The notes: generated by a model from the letters alone, not told the origin. A DNA stretch of 64,000 nucleotides from Cyclina sinensis (GCA_012932295.1 JAAONU010000011.1:41232352-41296351); one strand, 5' to 3'; numbered from the stretch's first letter, positions 1 through 13,295 are shown. Made by a program: numbers and translations.

Positions 1-3000
1 TAGTTCTCACAAGCGTTGAATGTAGCACCGCTATACAATCAAAGCGTAGTTCTCACAAGCGTTGAAAATAGAGCACCGCTATACAATCAAAGCGTAGTTC
101 TCACAAGCGTTGAAGGTAGAGCACCGCTATACAATCAAAGCGTAGTTCTCACAAGCGTTGAAGGTAGAGCACCGCTATACAATCAAAGCGTAGTTCTCAC
201 AAGCGTTGAAGGTAGAGCACCGCTATACAATCAAAGCGTAGTTCTCACAAGCGTTGAAGGTAGATCACCGCTATACAATCAAAGCGTAGTTCTCACACGC
301 GTTGAAGGTAGAGCACCGCTATACAATCAAAGCGTAGTTCTCACACGCGTTGAAGGTAGAGCACCGCTATACAATCAAAGCGTAGTTCTCACAAGCGTTG
401 AAGGTAGAGCACCGCTATACAATCAAAGCGTAGTTCTCACAAGTCTTGAAGGTAGATCACCGCTATACAATCAAAGCGTAGTTCTCACACGCGTTGAAGG
501 TAGAGCACCGCTATACAATCAAAGCGTAGTTCTCACACGCGTTGAAGGTAGAGCACCGCTATACAATCAAAGCGTAGTTCTCACAAGCGTTGAAGGTAGA
601 GCACCGCTATACAATCAAAGCGTAGTTCTCACAAGCGTTGAAGGTAGATCACCGCTATACAATCAAAGCGTAGTTCTCACACGCGTTGAAGGTAGAGCAC
701 CGCTATACAATCAAAGCGTAGATCTCACACGCGTTGAAGGTAGAGCACCGCTATACAATCAAAGCGTAGTTCTCACAAGCGTTGAAGGTAGAGCACCGCT
801 ATACAATCAAAGCGTAGTTCTCACAAGTCTTGAAGGTAGATCACCGCTATACAATCAAAGCGTAGTTCTCACACGCGTTGAAGGTAGAGCACCGCTATAC
901 AATCAAAGCGTAGTTCTCACACGCGTTGAAGGTAGAGCACCGCTATACAATCAAAGCGTAGTTCTCACAAGCGTTGAAGGTAGAGCACCGCTATACAATC
1001 AAAGCGTAGTTCTCACAAGCGTTGAAGGTAGAGCACCGCTATACAATCAAAGCGTAGTTCTCACAAGTCTTGAAGGTAATGCACCGCTATACAATCAAAG
1101 CGTAGTTCTCACAAGCGTTGAAGGTAGAGCACCGCTATACAATCAAAGCGTAGTTCTCACACGCGTTGAAGGTAGAGCACCGCTATACAATCAAAGCGTA
1201 GTTCTCACACGCGTTGAAGGTAGAGCACCGCTATACAATCAAAGCGTAGTTCTCACAAGCGTTGAAGGTAGATCATCGCTATACAATCAAAGCGTAGTTC
1301 TCACACGCGTTGAAGGTAGATCACTGCTATACAATCAAAGCGTAGTTCTTACAAGCGTTGAAGGTAGAGCACCGCTATACAATCAAAGCGTAGTTCTCAC
1401 ACGCGTTGAAGGTAGAGCACCGCTATACAATCAAAGCGTAGTTCTCACACGCGTTGAAGGTAGAGCACCGCTATACAATCAAAGCGTAGTTCTCACACGC
1501 GTTGAAGGTAGATCATCGCTATACAATCAAAGCGTAGTTCTCACACGCGTTGAAGGTAGATCACTGCTATACAATCAAAGCGTAGTTCTTACAAGCGTTG
1601 AAGGTAGAGCACCGCTATACAATCAAAGCGTAGTTCTCACAAGCGTTGAAGGTAGAGCACCGCTATACAATCAAAGCGTAGTTCTCACAAGTCTTGAAGG
1701 TAGATCACCGCTATACAATCAAAGCGTAGTTCTCAAAAGCCTTGAAGGTAGAGCACCGCTATACAATCAAAGCGTAGTTCTCACAAGCCTTGAAGGTAGA
1801 GCACCGCTATACAATCAAAGCGTAGTTCTCACATGCGTTGAAGGTAGAGCACCGCCATACAATCAAAGCGTAGTTCTCACAAGCGTTGAAGGTAGAGCAC
1901 CGCTATACAATCAAAGCGTAGTTCTCACAAGCGTTGAAGGTAGAGCACCGCTATACAATCAAAGCGTAGTTCTCACAAGCGTTGAAGGTAGAGCACCGCT
2001 AGTTCTCACAAGCGTTGAATGTAGCACCGCTATACAATCAAAGCGTAGTTCTCACAAGCGTTGAAAATAGAGCACCGCTATACAATCAAAGCGTAGTTCT
2101 CACAAGCGTTGAAGGTAGAGCACCGCTATACAATCAAAGCGTAGTTCTCACAAGCGTTGAAGGTAGAGCACCGCTATACAATCAAAGCGTAGTTCTCACA
2201 AGCGTTGAAGGTAGAGCACCGCTATACAATCAAAGCGTAGTTCTCACAAGCGTTGAAGGTAGATCACCGCTATACAATCAAAGCGTAGTTCTCACACGCG
2301 TTGAAGGTAGAGCACCGCTATACAATCAAAGCGTAGTTCTCACACGCGTTGAAGGTAGAGCACCGCTGTACAATCAAAGCGTAGTTCTCACAAGCGTTGA
2401 AGGTAGATCATCGCTATACAATCAAAGCGTAGTTCTCAAACGCGTTGAAGGTAGATCACTGCTATACAATCAAAGCGTAGTTCTTACAAGCGTTGAAGGT
2501 AGAGCACCGCTATACAATCAAAGCGTAGTTCTCACAAGCGTTGAATGTAGCACCGCTATACAATCAAAGCGTAGTTCTCACAAGCGTTGAAGGTAGAGCA
2601 CCGCTATACAATCAAAGCGTAGTTCTCACAAGCGTTGAAGGTAGAGCACCGCTATACAATCAAAGCGTAGTTCTTACAAGCGTTGAAGGTAGAGCACCGC
2701 TATAAAATCAAAGCGTAGTTCTCACAAGCGTTGAAGGTAGAGCACCGCTATACAATCAAAGCGTAGTTCTCACAAGCGTTGAAGGTAGAGCACCGCTATA
2801 CAATCAAAGCGTAGTTCTCACAAGCGTTGAAGGTAGAGCACCGCTATACAATCAAAGCGTAGTTCTCACAAGCGTTGAATGTAGCACCGCTATACAATCA
2901 AAGCGTAGTTCTCACAAGCGTTGAAGGTAGATCATCGCTATACAATCAAAGCGTAGTTCTCACAAGCGTTAAAGGTAGAGCACCGCTATACAATCAAAGC

Positions 3001-3815
3001 GTAGTTCTCACAAGCGTTGAATGTAGCACCGCTATACAATCAAAGCGTAGTTCTCACAAGCGTTGAAGGTAGAGCACCGCTATACAATCAAAGCGTAGTT
3101 CTCACAAGCGTTGAAGGTAGAGCACCGCTATACAATCAAAGCGTAGTTCTCACAAGCGTTGACTGTAGCACTGCTATACAAACAAAGCGTAGTTCTCACA
3201 AGCGTTGAAGGTAGAGCACCGCTATACAATCAAAGCGTAGTTCTCACAAGCGTTGAAGGTAGAGGACCGCTATACAATCAAAGCGTAGTTCTCACTAAGC
3301 GTTGAAGGTAGAGCACCGCTATACAATCAAAGCCTAGTTCTCACAAGCGTTGAAGGTAGAGCACCGCTATACAATCAAAGCGTAGTTCTCACACGCGTTG
3401 AAGGTAGAGCACCGCTATACAATCAAAGCGTAGTTCTCACACGCGTTGAAGGTAGATCACCTGCTATACAATCAAAGCGTAGTTCTCACAAGCGTTGAAG
3501 GTAGAGCACCGCTATACAATCAAAGCGTAGTTCTCACAAGCGTTGAATGTAGCACCGCTATACAATCAAAGCGTAGTTCTCACAAGCGTTGAAGGTAGAG
3601 CACCGCTATACAATCAAAGCGTAGTTCTCACAAGCGTTGAAGGTAGAGCACCGCTATACAATCAAAGCGTAGTTCTCTAATGCGTTGAAGGTAGATCACC
3701 GCTACACAATCAAAGCGTAGTTCTCTACAAGCGTTGAAGGTAGATCACCGCTATACAATCAAAGCGTAGTTCTCACAAGCGTTGAAGGTAGAGCACCGCT
3801 GTACAATCAAAGCGT
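1..3815. repeat. 48-bp tandem satellite, about 79 units, array continues left of the window
   Basis: Nearly perfect head-to-tail copies of a 48-bp unit containing GCACCGCTATACAATCAAAG and GTAGTTCTCACAAGCGTTGA. Because 48 is divisible by 3 and one frame of the unit lacks a stop, a 682-codon open frame runs through it (16-residue unit RAPLYNQSVVLTSVEG). Units differ at few sites (AGC/CGC, GTT/CTT, GCA/TCA), and these changes are mostly amino-acid replacing, which argues against coding. A few units lack two bases (GAATGTAGCACC) and shift the frame. The block starting at position 1 recurs at about 2000, so there is higher-order duplication. Units become more irregular (indels) after about 3200, as expected at an array edge. 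Confidence 0.97.
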
Positions 3816-4494
3816 TTATAGCGTAGAAAAAATGTCGGCTTGAAGAAGGCGAAGGTTCATGCCAAGACTATTTTCGTTTACACATTTTCTCCTTTGCTTT
3901 TTTCCGAATCAAGTCTTCAGGCATGTCTTAATTTGAAGTCAGCTTAAAGATTCATAACACGTAACTTCAACACAAAGTTGGCCGTGGTATGAAATCAATC
4001 AATCAATTACTACTACTGGTAATTTGTTCGTTCGGTCGTTCGTTCGTTTGCTACTTTTCCGTTCTTCCTTCCTTGCTTTCTACTATCCTCCCATTGTTTG
4101 TTCGTTCATGTATTAGCTCTGATTTACGATAAAAATAAATATATGAGAGACTTTAAGAGAAAGAAAGCCAAAAAGAAAGAAAACAGAATTATGAAGATCC
4201 AAATCGGTTTGTTCCTTTTATTTTCAACTGAAAGAATCTGGAAGGCGAATTTACATTGTTAACTTTTGCATTAAATCTTATTATTCCGGCCAATCAGCTA
4301 CCTTATAGCAGTACTGTTTAATTATGTTTAAAGAACACGGTCATTTCATTCCAAATGTTCTTAATTTTTCTTTAACTGTTACAGATATTCTTGCGATTGT
4401 TTCAATATACGGGCTTTGAAACAACAAACATTTCATTTTTATTTCTTCATTGGTATAACATATCGATTTTCCTTCCGCACTACCGTTTAAGGCC
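3816..4494. other. Non-genic spacer with a short GTTC-type run
   Basis: AT-rich sequence between two tandem arrays. The only structure seen is a short imperfect TTCG/GTTC tetranucleotide run near 4023-4055. No ORF, splice-bounded exon or transposon end was recognised. Confidence 0.6.
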
Positions 4495-5165
4495 AGAAAT
4501 GCATTTTTGAATACTCATTTAAATCCCCAAACTCATGCTAGATGTGAATTTTGGAATATACATAGATTACCCCAGCTAAAGGCTTGAATTGCATATTGAA
4601 AGCACATTTGGATGCCCATCTAAAAGCAAGAGGAGCATTTTGAAAATCAACTACATGCCAGAAGAGCATTTTGAAACCACATTTGAATGCAAAACTACGG
4701 GCTTAAATTGCATTTTGAAAGCACATCTGAATCCCCAACCACAGACTAGAGGTGCATTTTGAAAGCACATTTTGATCCCCAAATACAGGTCAAAAGTACT
4801 TTTTGAAAGCACCTTTGAAACTCCAACTACAGGCCAGAGGTCATTTTGAGAGCACATATGAATCCCCAACTACAGGCTAGAAGGGCATTTTGCAAGCACA
4901 TTTGAAATATTCAACTGGCTAGAAGTGTATTTTGAAAGCACATCTGAATCTCCAACTACAGGCCAGAAGTGCATTTTGATAGCACATTTGAATTCTAAAA
5001 TATAGACCAGAAGTCATTTTGGAAGCACATATGAACATCCAACTATAAGCCAGAAGTGCATTTTGAAAGCAATTTGAAATATTCAACTGGCCAGAAGTGC
5101 ATTTTGAATGCACATTTGAATCACCAACTACATGAAGTGCATTTGAATCCCCAACCACCAATTAC
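4495..5165. repeat. Degenerate tandem array, unit about 44 bp
   Basis: Roughly 14 head-to-tail copies of a 43-45 bp unit built on GCATTTTGAAAGCACATTTG and AATCCCCAACTACAGGCCAG. Copies differ by about 10-25 percent and by small indels. Some units share a variant segment (GAAATATTCAACTGGC near 4905 and 5075), which suggests multi-unit duplication. Short ORFs here are simple translations of the unit and are not genes. Confidence 0.9.
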
Positions 5166-5724
5166 AAGCCAACCTCACAGACCTATTCTATCTGTACATA
5201 TTTCGGCAACTAACAAGAAACCAAAAAATAAAACGTGAAAAAGATAAAATGCCACGAAACACAGATGCTATGATTTAGACTTTATTGCATATGTTACTAA
5301 ATGCCGTCAGTTGGTATTATTTTTTGAATATGACATAAATGATTAATACTCAATTTAAAGTAAATCATATTTTTATCAGCTAGGTAAATACAGTATGTAT
5401 TTAGCAAAGAGAAATTAAACACATTGTCTACACTAGTTTCAAACAGAAGATATTTACATAAAGGCTCAAAACATACATGCCTGCGTGGTGTAAAAATAAA
5501 TGCAATTTAAAGTGAGTGATGTATAATAGCGAAGAAAATAAAGGCAAGTGAATCTCCATCTTAATTAGTAATCTTTAGTTTGTCATGATAGCAATACACT
5601 GATTATTACCAAAACACAATATCGAGTGTCATATTATTAACTTATCAGCTGAATAAGAAAAAACAGTACAATTGTTAATGCGTATAAAGTAAACTGATAA
5701 AATCCATTTTCCCCGACGCCCTTC
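5166..5724. other. Non-genic AT-rich spacer
   Basis: Nothing recognisable apart from AT-rich sequence; no coding exon or repeat boundary is visible. Confidence 0.6.
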
Positions 5725-7300
5725 TTCAGCTTTACACGTAGGCAACAGTGTGACGTCTTCTGTGCTTTACACGTATGTAACATTGTGACGTCTCCTGTGC
5801 TTTACATCTAAGCAAAGTGTGACGTCTCCTGTGCGTTACATCTAAGCAACAGTGCGACGTCTCCTGTGCTTTACATCTAAGCAACAGTGTGACGTCTCCT
5901 GTGCTTTACACGTATGCAACAGTGTGATGTCTCCTGTGTTTTACACATAGGCAACAGTGTGACGTCTCCTGTGTTTTACACGTATGCAACAGTGTGACGT
6001 CTCCTGTGTTTTAATCTAAGCAGCAGTGCGACGTCTCCTGTGCTTTACACGTATGCAACAGTGTGATGTCTCCTGTGTTTTACACGTAGGCAACAGTGTG
6101 ACGTCTCCTGTGTTTTACACGTATGCAACAGTGTGACGTCTCCTGTGTTTTAATCTAAGCAGCAGTGCGACGTCTCCTGTGCTTTACATCTAAGCAACAG
6201 TGTGACGTCTCCTTTGCTTTACAACTGAGTAACAGTGTGACGTCTCTTGGGCTTTACATCTAAGCAACAGTCTGACGTCTCCAGTGCTTTACATCTAAGC
6301 AACTGTGTGACGTCTCCAGTGCTTTACATCTAAGCAACAGTGAGACGTCTCCTGTGCTCTACATTTAAGCAACAGTGTGATGTCTCTTGTGCTTTACACG
6401 TATGTAACAGTGTGACGTCTCCTGTGTTTTACATCTAAGCAACAGTGTGACGTTTCCTGTGTTTTACACGTAGGTAACAGTGTGACGTCTCCTGTGTTTA
6501 CACGTAGGCAACAGTGCGACGTCTCATGTGTTTAACACGTAAGTTAAAGTGTGACGTCTCCTGTTCTTTACACGTAGGCAAAAGTGTGACGTCTCCTGTG
6601 TTTAACACGTAAGTAACAGTGTGACGTCTCCTGTGTTTTACACGTAGTAACAGTGTGACGTCTCCTGTGTTTTACACGTAGGCAACAGTGTATCGTCTCC
6701 TGAGTTTCACATGTAGGCAGTAGTGTGACGTCTCCTGTTCTTTTCACGTAGGCAACAGTGTGACGTCTTTTTTGTTTTACACGTATGCAACAGTGTGACG
6801 TCTCCTGTGTAATACATCTAAGCAGCAGTGTGACGTCTCCTGTGCTTTACATCTAAGCAACAGTGAGACGTCTCCTATGCTTTACATTTAAGCAACAGTA
6901 TGATGTCTCTTGTGCTTTACACGTATGTAACAGTGTGACGTCTCCTGTGTTTTACATCTAAGCAACAGTGTGACGTTTCCTGTGTTTTACACGTAGGTAA
7001 CAGTGTGACGTCTCCTGTGTTTACACGTATGCAACAGTGTGATGTCTCCTGTTCTTTACACGTAGGCAAAAATGTGACGTCTCCTGTGTTTTACACTTAA
7101 GTAACAGTAAGAATTCTCCTGTTCTTTACACGTAGGTTACAGGGTGACGTCTCCTGTGTTTTACAGGTAGGCAACAGTGTGACGTCTCCTGTTCTTTTCA
7201 CGTAGGTAACAGTGTGACGTCACCTGTGTTTTACATGTTAGTAACGGTATGTTGTCACCTGTGTTTTACACGTTGGTAACAGTGTGACGTCTCCTGTGCC
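5725..7300. repeat. Tandem array, unit about 35 bp, around 45 copies, each with a CRE-like TGACGTCT
   Basis: Head-to-tail copies of a 35-bp unit made of CAACAGTGTGACGTCTCCTG plus a variable TTTTACACGTAGG-type segment. Two main variants alternate (ACACGTAGG or ACATCTAAG). TGACGTCT occurs in most units and one near 7217 is the full palindrome TGACGTCA. Longer blocks recur (for example about 5930-6030 and 6060-6160, and 6350-6480 and 6880-7010), showing higher-order duplication. Confidence 0.95.
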
Positions 7301-7460
7301 TATCACTAGACATTTCTGATTTAATCCTTCCTTACTTGTGAAAGTCCACATTGCCAAAAGAATGCAAAAATTATATCAACATAAATGCTTCATCAATTAA
7401 CTCATTTACTGATTTTTGATAACAATTTCGACACATATCTTACATCTTATATTTGTTTGT

Positions 7461-7462
<2 letters not shown>

Positions 7463-7514
<52 letters not shown>
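7463..7514. repeat. (CT)n dinucleotide microsatellite
   Basis: Uninterrupted CT repeat of about 26 units. It is followed by a duplicated segment of about 22 bp (CTTTTGTGTTCCGAACTCT, twice). The apparent ORFs across it are low-complexity artefacts. Confidence 0.97.
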
Positions 7515-7516
<2 letters not shown>

Positions 7517-10376
7517 TTTTTTGTGTTCCGAACTCTCTGCTTTTGTGTTCCGAACTCTCTGCTATATACTGCAGCCCATCATCCTTTTTGTATTGTAATT
7601 TATTTTTACTAATATTGTAACTGCTGCCTACCTTGATTTCTGTAAATACATGTCCAAAAAATAATAATAACATAAATAATAACATGTATATATTTAATAT
7701 GACAAAAAACTGTACAGTTTACGTGAATAAACTTTCTGTTTGTATGCCGGCTATCACAAATTCATTTCAACAGTTTTAAGAGGACGACAATAAAAAAGAT
7801 CAGAAAGGTGCGTTCAAGTAAAGATTTTATTTGACTAAAAAAGCATACCTATTTGATAACCACGTTTTCAAATTCATAATTGTGAACTGGAAAAGCAAAT
7901 ACTAAAATTTTATAGAATAAAAGCAACTTGCCGATCTTAACATTTATGTTAAAGTATTTCAGAACGTTTGATAAGATAATGTATACTTGTTAATAATACA
8001 TTTAAGTTTACCGTTATTTACTTATTATAATGCACCCTAAAGAGAATAAAAATAGTTGTATAGCCTTTCGAGTACCTTGCTACATAAAAGCATTTAGGGA
8101 ATTTGAAATATTACAGAAGGCTAGTAATTTCACGTAGGGTATTTTCGTTTCCTGTTCATGAGAAACCACTAAGCCATGTCAAAGTAAGAGCATTATACAC
8201 AGCAGGGCATCTTTCTGAGTGTCGTAGCGTTTCGCAGGTCTGTGTTAGTTTCAACACTTTATTATAAAAGGTTACCGCACTGTTAACCTTTTCTGACACG
8301 TTATTAGCAGACAATAACATAATACTATAACTACCGTACGATTTAGCAAATTCCAACGGTAAATGACATTTATAACCTTTGACACTTCTCATCAAAGCCA
8401 ATTACATTAATTTACAAGATCGCTTAAAGGTTGAGAACTGTGACCCTTGCCCTTAGTTTTAGTCTAGTTTCAACAGCATTCAAATCAAATTAGATACGAA
8501 ACCCACACCTTATATGTATTTAATGAATTTAAAATAGGTATTTTATGTGTTAGCCAATATAATTCTTGGCAAACGGTGTGACAGAAAGACGGGGTATTTT
8601 TCAGGATGATGGATGAATAATTTTGGCAGTTTCATTCAAACTATTATAGAGATGCCCCATACAGAAAAGCAAATCGCTAATACTTGTATAGAAAATTTTT
8701 ATGGCATTTCAAAAGTTTAAAATTGTGCTTATTCAACCAGTGCATTTGCCTATTACGTCTAGCCAATTACTTTATTGTAAGATGGGGCTATGCCATCTAG
8801 TAAACAAGTATTGACCAAAAAAATCTTGTTGAATAAAATCTAACCAGCTTCTTTTCTAAGTCATGTTTGTCTTGCCAAGTCTAACAATGGTATGAAAACG
8901 TGTATACTATGCGCAAGGGTTCAAACCAAAATTTTAATTTCTGCACATTGTAGTGAAATAATGTATCATATGCAAGATCTTCCAAGTTCTTTAAAGTGCT
9001 CTTTAATCAAGTTTATTTGTTAAATACCAACTTCTCTAGGAGATATGTTTTAAGAATAAAATTCATGAGCAAATTTATATTGAGAGTTTGTGTGTTGATA
9101 ACTAAATGGTAATGTTACCTATGCATTCTCACGTAGAAAGTAAACGCTGATAAGATAACGTAATAATTCAAGGATAATGTCAAATTCGATAGGTTATGTG
9201 AAATCTGACGACGCACATCATATCAAATTGATATATAACTTGTTTTAGTTACTGACCGAATTTCACAATTTCAGTCCCGCCGTGTGAATGATCGCTTGGA
9301 AACAAATAAGTTACAAGCATGGTTAAAGACTATATGAACACCTTATCAGGGTTCTCTCCACAATGTCTAAATTATTCACTGCCACTAAATGAGGGAACGA
9401 ATCTTATTAAACATTTAGTTGATACAATAATTTGATTTAACTTAAATTATCTGAAGAAACGAAGACCACGGTGGTTCTATCTCCTTCACCTGAGTGCAAA
9501 TGCCATGAAACGAGGAGTATCTTTGAAATACAATTTAAAATTAACGTATCAAGAAAGTTGTTTAGAAAATTGAAATAAAGGTAGGATGGCCATGAGAAAA
9601 GAAGATGGAAACGATTTTTAAATGTGTCCCCAAAACCTTTTTAGCTGTTCAAATTCACCAGTGAAGTCTTAAATATATTAGAAAGTAGGCCAATAGCATA
9701 GAGTCAAGGAATCTGAAGCCAAGCTAAAAGCTAAATATAGCAACTCGAAGCAATTAAGTTTTTGATAAGTACCAGTAGTTTATTTTTTTAACGTTTTTCT
9801 TAAAATATATTTATATGTAAGAGTAAAAAAATCATAGAACTTTATTTGCCAGAGTAATCGTCTTTGTATGAAGTCAGATAGATATATAATTTTACCTTCG
9901 GTCCCTCAAGTTAAGTCCGAAGTTGTCTAACTTTTCCGAGTAAATCTTCGCGTTTCGTTAAACCGTTTACACTCACCAAGTAGCACATGTAAGCTGAGCC
10001 ATATATAGAGAGAGATACGTTTATACTAATGTAATTTAACCCTCTAATGTTGAACCGGATTTACGAACGGCCGTTGATCCGCGAACAACAGCAGGCTGTG
10101 TACATGTAGATGTTTTGGTGCAGGCGAATATTTGCCTGATATTTAAATGTTCCCGCAAGAACTTGGCATGAACAGTTGTTCTAGGTGATTTCCTATTTTA
10201 ATAGAACCCTTCCGTCGAAACCATGGTTTAAGCAATGCTTAATTCAGCGTTCAATCCCACAAAAAGAGTGCAAATTTGCAACTGAATGAATCATTTGTTG
10301 AATCGGCCGAAGATATTCTTTCTTGTTCGCAAAAATTGAAGCACATGAAGTATTCAGTTATAACAACTGATCATTT
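7515..10376. other. Long non-genic stretch
   Basis: AT-rich intergenic DNA. A minus-strand 81-codon ORF at 8156-8401 looks mildly protein-like, but I recognise no family and see no splice-bounded neighbours. No transposon termini or tandem repeats were recognised. Confidence 0.5.
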
Positions 10377-12337
10377 CTCTCTAATTATTCAAAATTAAAG
10401 CCTCCAATTCGCAATGTCTGCAAAGTTATTTACAAGTGAAATGGGCATGTACTGAGGATTTTGGTAATGACCCGCCGTTAATAGAAAAATCTTGATAAAG
10501 ACGAATGCAGTTAGTGAAAAAATCATTCACGATTTTCAGTGAACTCTCTGCGTTGAAAAAAGAAAAGAAGTGGTCTTTGATATACAATTTTTTTATTGAT
10601 TGCCGCCTTCTTCGGCAGAGGTTATCCTTTAAGTATGTTAACCGTACACTTGATGTATATTTGTCTGACCTTCAGAAACAGGCCTAAAGCAAAAACAAAA
10701 TTCAGTGGCGTTGATAAAATTTGTAGAAGGTGGCAGATCCCTACTGCAGAGCCTGCATCAGAGAGGTTAGTAACTAATGATAGGGTCTTCTTTTCGTCAA
10801 AGCAGCCCTGTACGTTTTGAAGAAAAAAAATTTCTGTTTTCTTAGAGCGACTCCTTTCCATCTCCAATAAAAAAGAAAATGAAGCTTATATTTACATATA
10901 CATGAAACAGTTTTGTAGTCTTCAAGATGAATGTTTTGAAAATTTTAGTTTTGATGAAAAACGAGCAAAAAGTTATGTATCATCAACTTTAAGAAAATGT
11001 TAGAACAAAAAGTATTAGTATTTTATTTTTAAGAGATTTATCTTGAACTAAAATTTGATTAGAAGAGGAATGAAATTATGCTGTTTGTTTGTTTTTTTTA
11101 TAGAAAATTACTCAGTTTATGACCTTGAACGCATTTATTATAATGAATGCATGTATAAGACATTCAAGTGCAACATTAATTGTAGATTTATTTTGAGTGT
11201 CCTATTTTGTTTGGATTATTTATTCCTGTAGATTAAAGGCACCTTTATTATTAAAGGAGCCTATGAACTTCTAAGTTCGTGATTGCAGACTTAATATTAT
11301 TATATAAAGTTACGCTACATCATACAATAATTTGGGACATAACATGAGAAAAGAGCAGGTGACGCCATCAGTAGTTTGGAAGAACCTAAATAAAAGAGTA
11401 CAAAACTATTTTCGTATGTAGAACCAGAACTATCACTGAATGATGACAATGCCCCCCCATGTGGTCCAGAGGAAGATAAAGTGTAAGTCTTCCAATGAAG
11501 TGGGTTTTTTTCTGAAATTTGACCTCAAGCTCAAGGTCATTTAGGGGTCAAGGTCAAAAGAACAGAAATATGTGTCATTTGGGGGATCTCTCCCTAAGCA
11601 TTGTTGCGTGGAAACATAAGCTAAATATGTTGATTAATAAAAAATATGGGTTTTTTTTGACAACTGGACCTTCGAGGTCAAGATCATTTTGGGGTCAAGG
11701 TCAAAGGAATGTCTCTCGCAAGGGTTGTTGTGTGCAAACATCAATTAAATCTGTGGGGTAATAAGGGTGTTATGGTCAATTTTAAATATTTTTGACAATT
11801 GGACCTTCGAATTTATAATTATCAGCGGGAAGGCCTTGTCTCCAGGAGTGTTGTGTTCAAGTAAACCCATTCACTAATAAAGAAGTTATGGTCAATGTTA
11901 AAGTTCTCGGACGGAATGATGGACGGATGGGCACTCCCGCATATGGAATCTTGAGGGATAAAAGAATTAAGTCACGGAAAGATTACAACAGATTTCTTTT
12001 GTATTAGTCCACACCTCCTACCACCTTAGGTGTCAGTGTGTGTGTGTGTGTGGACTGTTAGAATGACGAACTGACAGACGGACAGTTAAAAAACAGTATG
12101 TCCTCCTTTGCGGGCATAAAAAGCAACATTTGCCTCGAAATGCTATTTCATTATTTTTTCATTTGACGGCCATTGCCATTATCATATCCACTGATCTAAC
12201 TGCATTCGTCATTAACGATATCTCTCTATTAACGGCGGTTGTCATTAACAAAATTTACAGTACATACCCACTTCAGTAGTAAATAGCTTTGGAGAAAATG
12301 CGAATTGAAAGCTGTAATTTTGAATAATTAGAGAGAG
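10377..12337. mobile_element. Putative DNA element bounded by long divergent inverted repeats (about 140 bp)
   Basis: The left arm 10377-10514 and the right arm 12196-12337 are inverted copies. Both contain, in the same relative order, CTCTCTAATTATTCAAAATT, a TTCGCA-type segment, GGGYATGTACTG, GCCGTTAATAGA and GACGAATGCAGTTAG. Identity is roughly 75-80 percent by eye. The interior holds no transposase ORF. It does hold a degraded pearl/Helentron-like element (11420-12125), so the structure is either an old non-autonomous transposon with long termini or two opposed copies of one repeat. No target-site duplication could be fixed. Confidence 0.5.
11420..12125 (+). mobile_element. Degraded pearl/Helentron-like element (family I type)
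   Basis: The start (AGAACTATCACTGAATGATG, then ATGCCCCCCC) matches the layout of the copies at 43455 and 63346, with only a weak ATCA/TGAT hairpin. The interior has two or three diverged modules with AAGGTCA motifs (near 11530, 11550, 11675, 11695). The 3' side has GACAGACGGACAG followed by GCGGGCATAAAAA near 12109-12121, the expected end. A (GT)n run sits at about 12035-12050. Confidence 0.5.
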
Positions 12338-13295
12338 ATTATCAAACTTTATAAAGGAATTCTTAAAGTGATTTATTTTGAAGGAATATTCATTTTGTTT
12401 TGCCAATCGTCGAATCTGTGACTTTTTTAAGGAAAAAGAAATGTGTTGCTAATTCTTGTCCAAATAACCCAAACGTACCTTTAATGGTGAATTTCTCAAC
12501 TTTCTTTCTGTTTATTTTATCACAAAACAATGAAATCAAACAGAAACAGGTCATAAATATTTAAGAACATATCTCTTCTTAAAGAGTATTGGTTGTGGAG
12601 ATGGGCACTTTTTTACATTTTGCATAGTTTTGCTAAGTCAAAAAAGGGGATTAATTTGTAAAAACTGGGGAAATAAATATAGTATATAAGATATTAGCCT
12701 TTCCAAAACCTTTAACCAACGCCGACGCCGGGGTGAGTAGTAAAGCTCTCACTTCTCTTCGAATAATAGTATTAAGAAAATCTATGGTTAGAAAAACAAT
12801 AACTTAACTATAGGCCTATAGGGAATATCGCAAACTGTCCATCTTATGAAATGTCTACTAAGTGACGAGTGTTTATTAGTTTGTGAGTATTGTGCAATAC
12901 CTACTGTTTAAATATAGACATTTATGTTGTAGATAATCACAGTTTTTCTTGCTTTTATGACATGTAGAATTAAAATAGTAGCAACAAATGAATTAAGGTA
13001 TTAGACTGTTTATAAACATTTTGTCAGACCTCAGTAAATTGAGCTTTTTTAAAATATATTATCTTAGGACAAAATATACACCATATAAGACACTTTTACC
13101 TTTAGAGTTTCAAGAAATGACTAATATTCACTACAAACCTCACACAACTTAATGGTTTTCTAAGGTATAGAGAAACAATGTTTTTTTTTCTTAATCTCGC
13201 CATAAAAACAATTATTACTTGGTATGTAACCATTCACAGTTTAAAGACCTACTTACTGCTGACATCTAGAAAGAAACATTCCTATCAATTGAAAA
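12338..13295. other. Non-genic AT-rich stretch
   Basis: Nothing recognised beyond AT-rich sequence; no exon-like ORF. Confidence 0.5.

Noticed and set aside
16..2064. 682-codon ORF as a repetitive structural protein gene
   Set aside because: It is one frame of a 48-bp satellite. Differences between units mostly change amino acids, 2-bp deletions break the frame, and there is no signal peptide, unique start or end.
5725..7300. CRISPR-like array
   Set aside because: The units are contiguous 35-bp tandem copies with no unique spacers, in an animal genome.
10505..10867. Short ORFs inside the long-inverted-repeat element as a transposase remnant
   Set aside because: No recognisable catalytic motif, and the two strands compete over the same bases.
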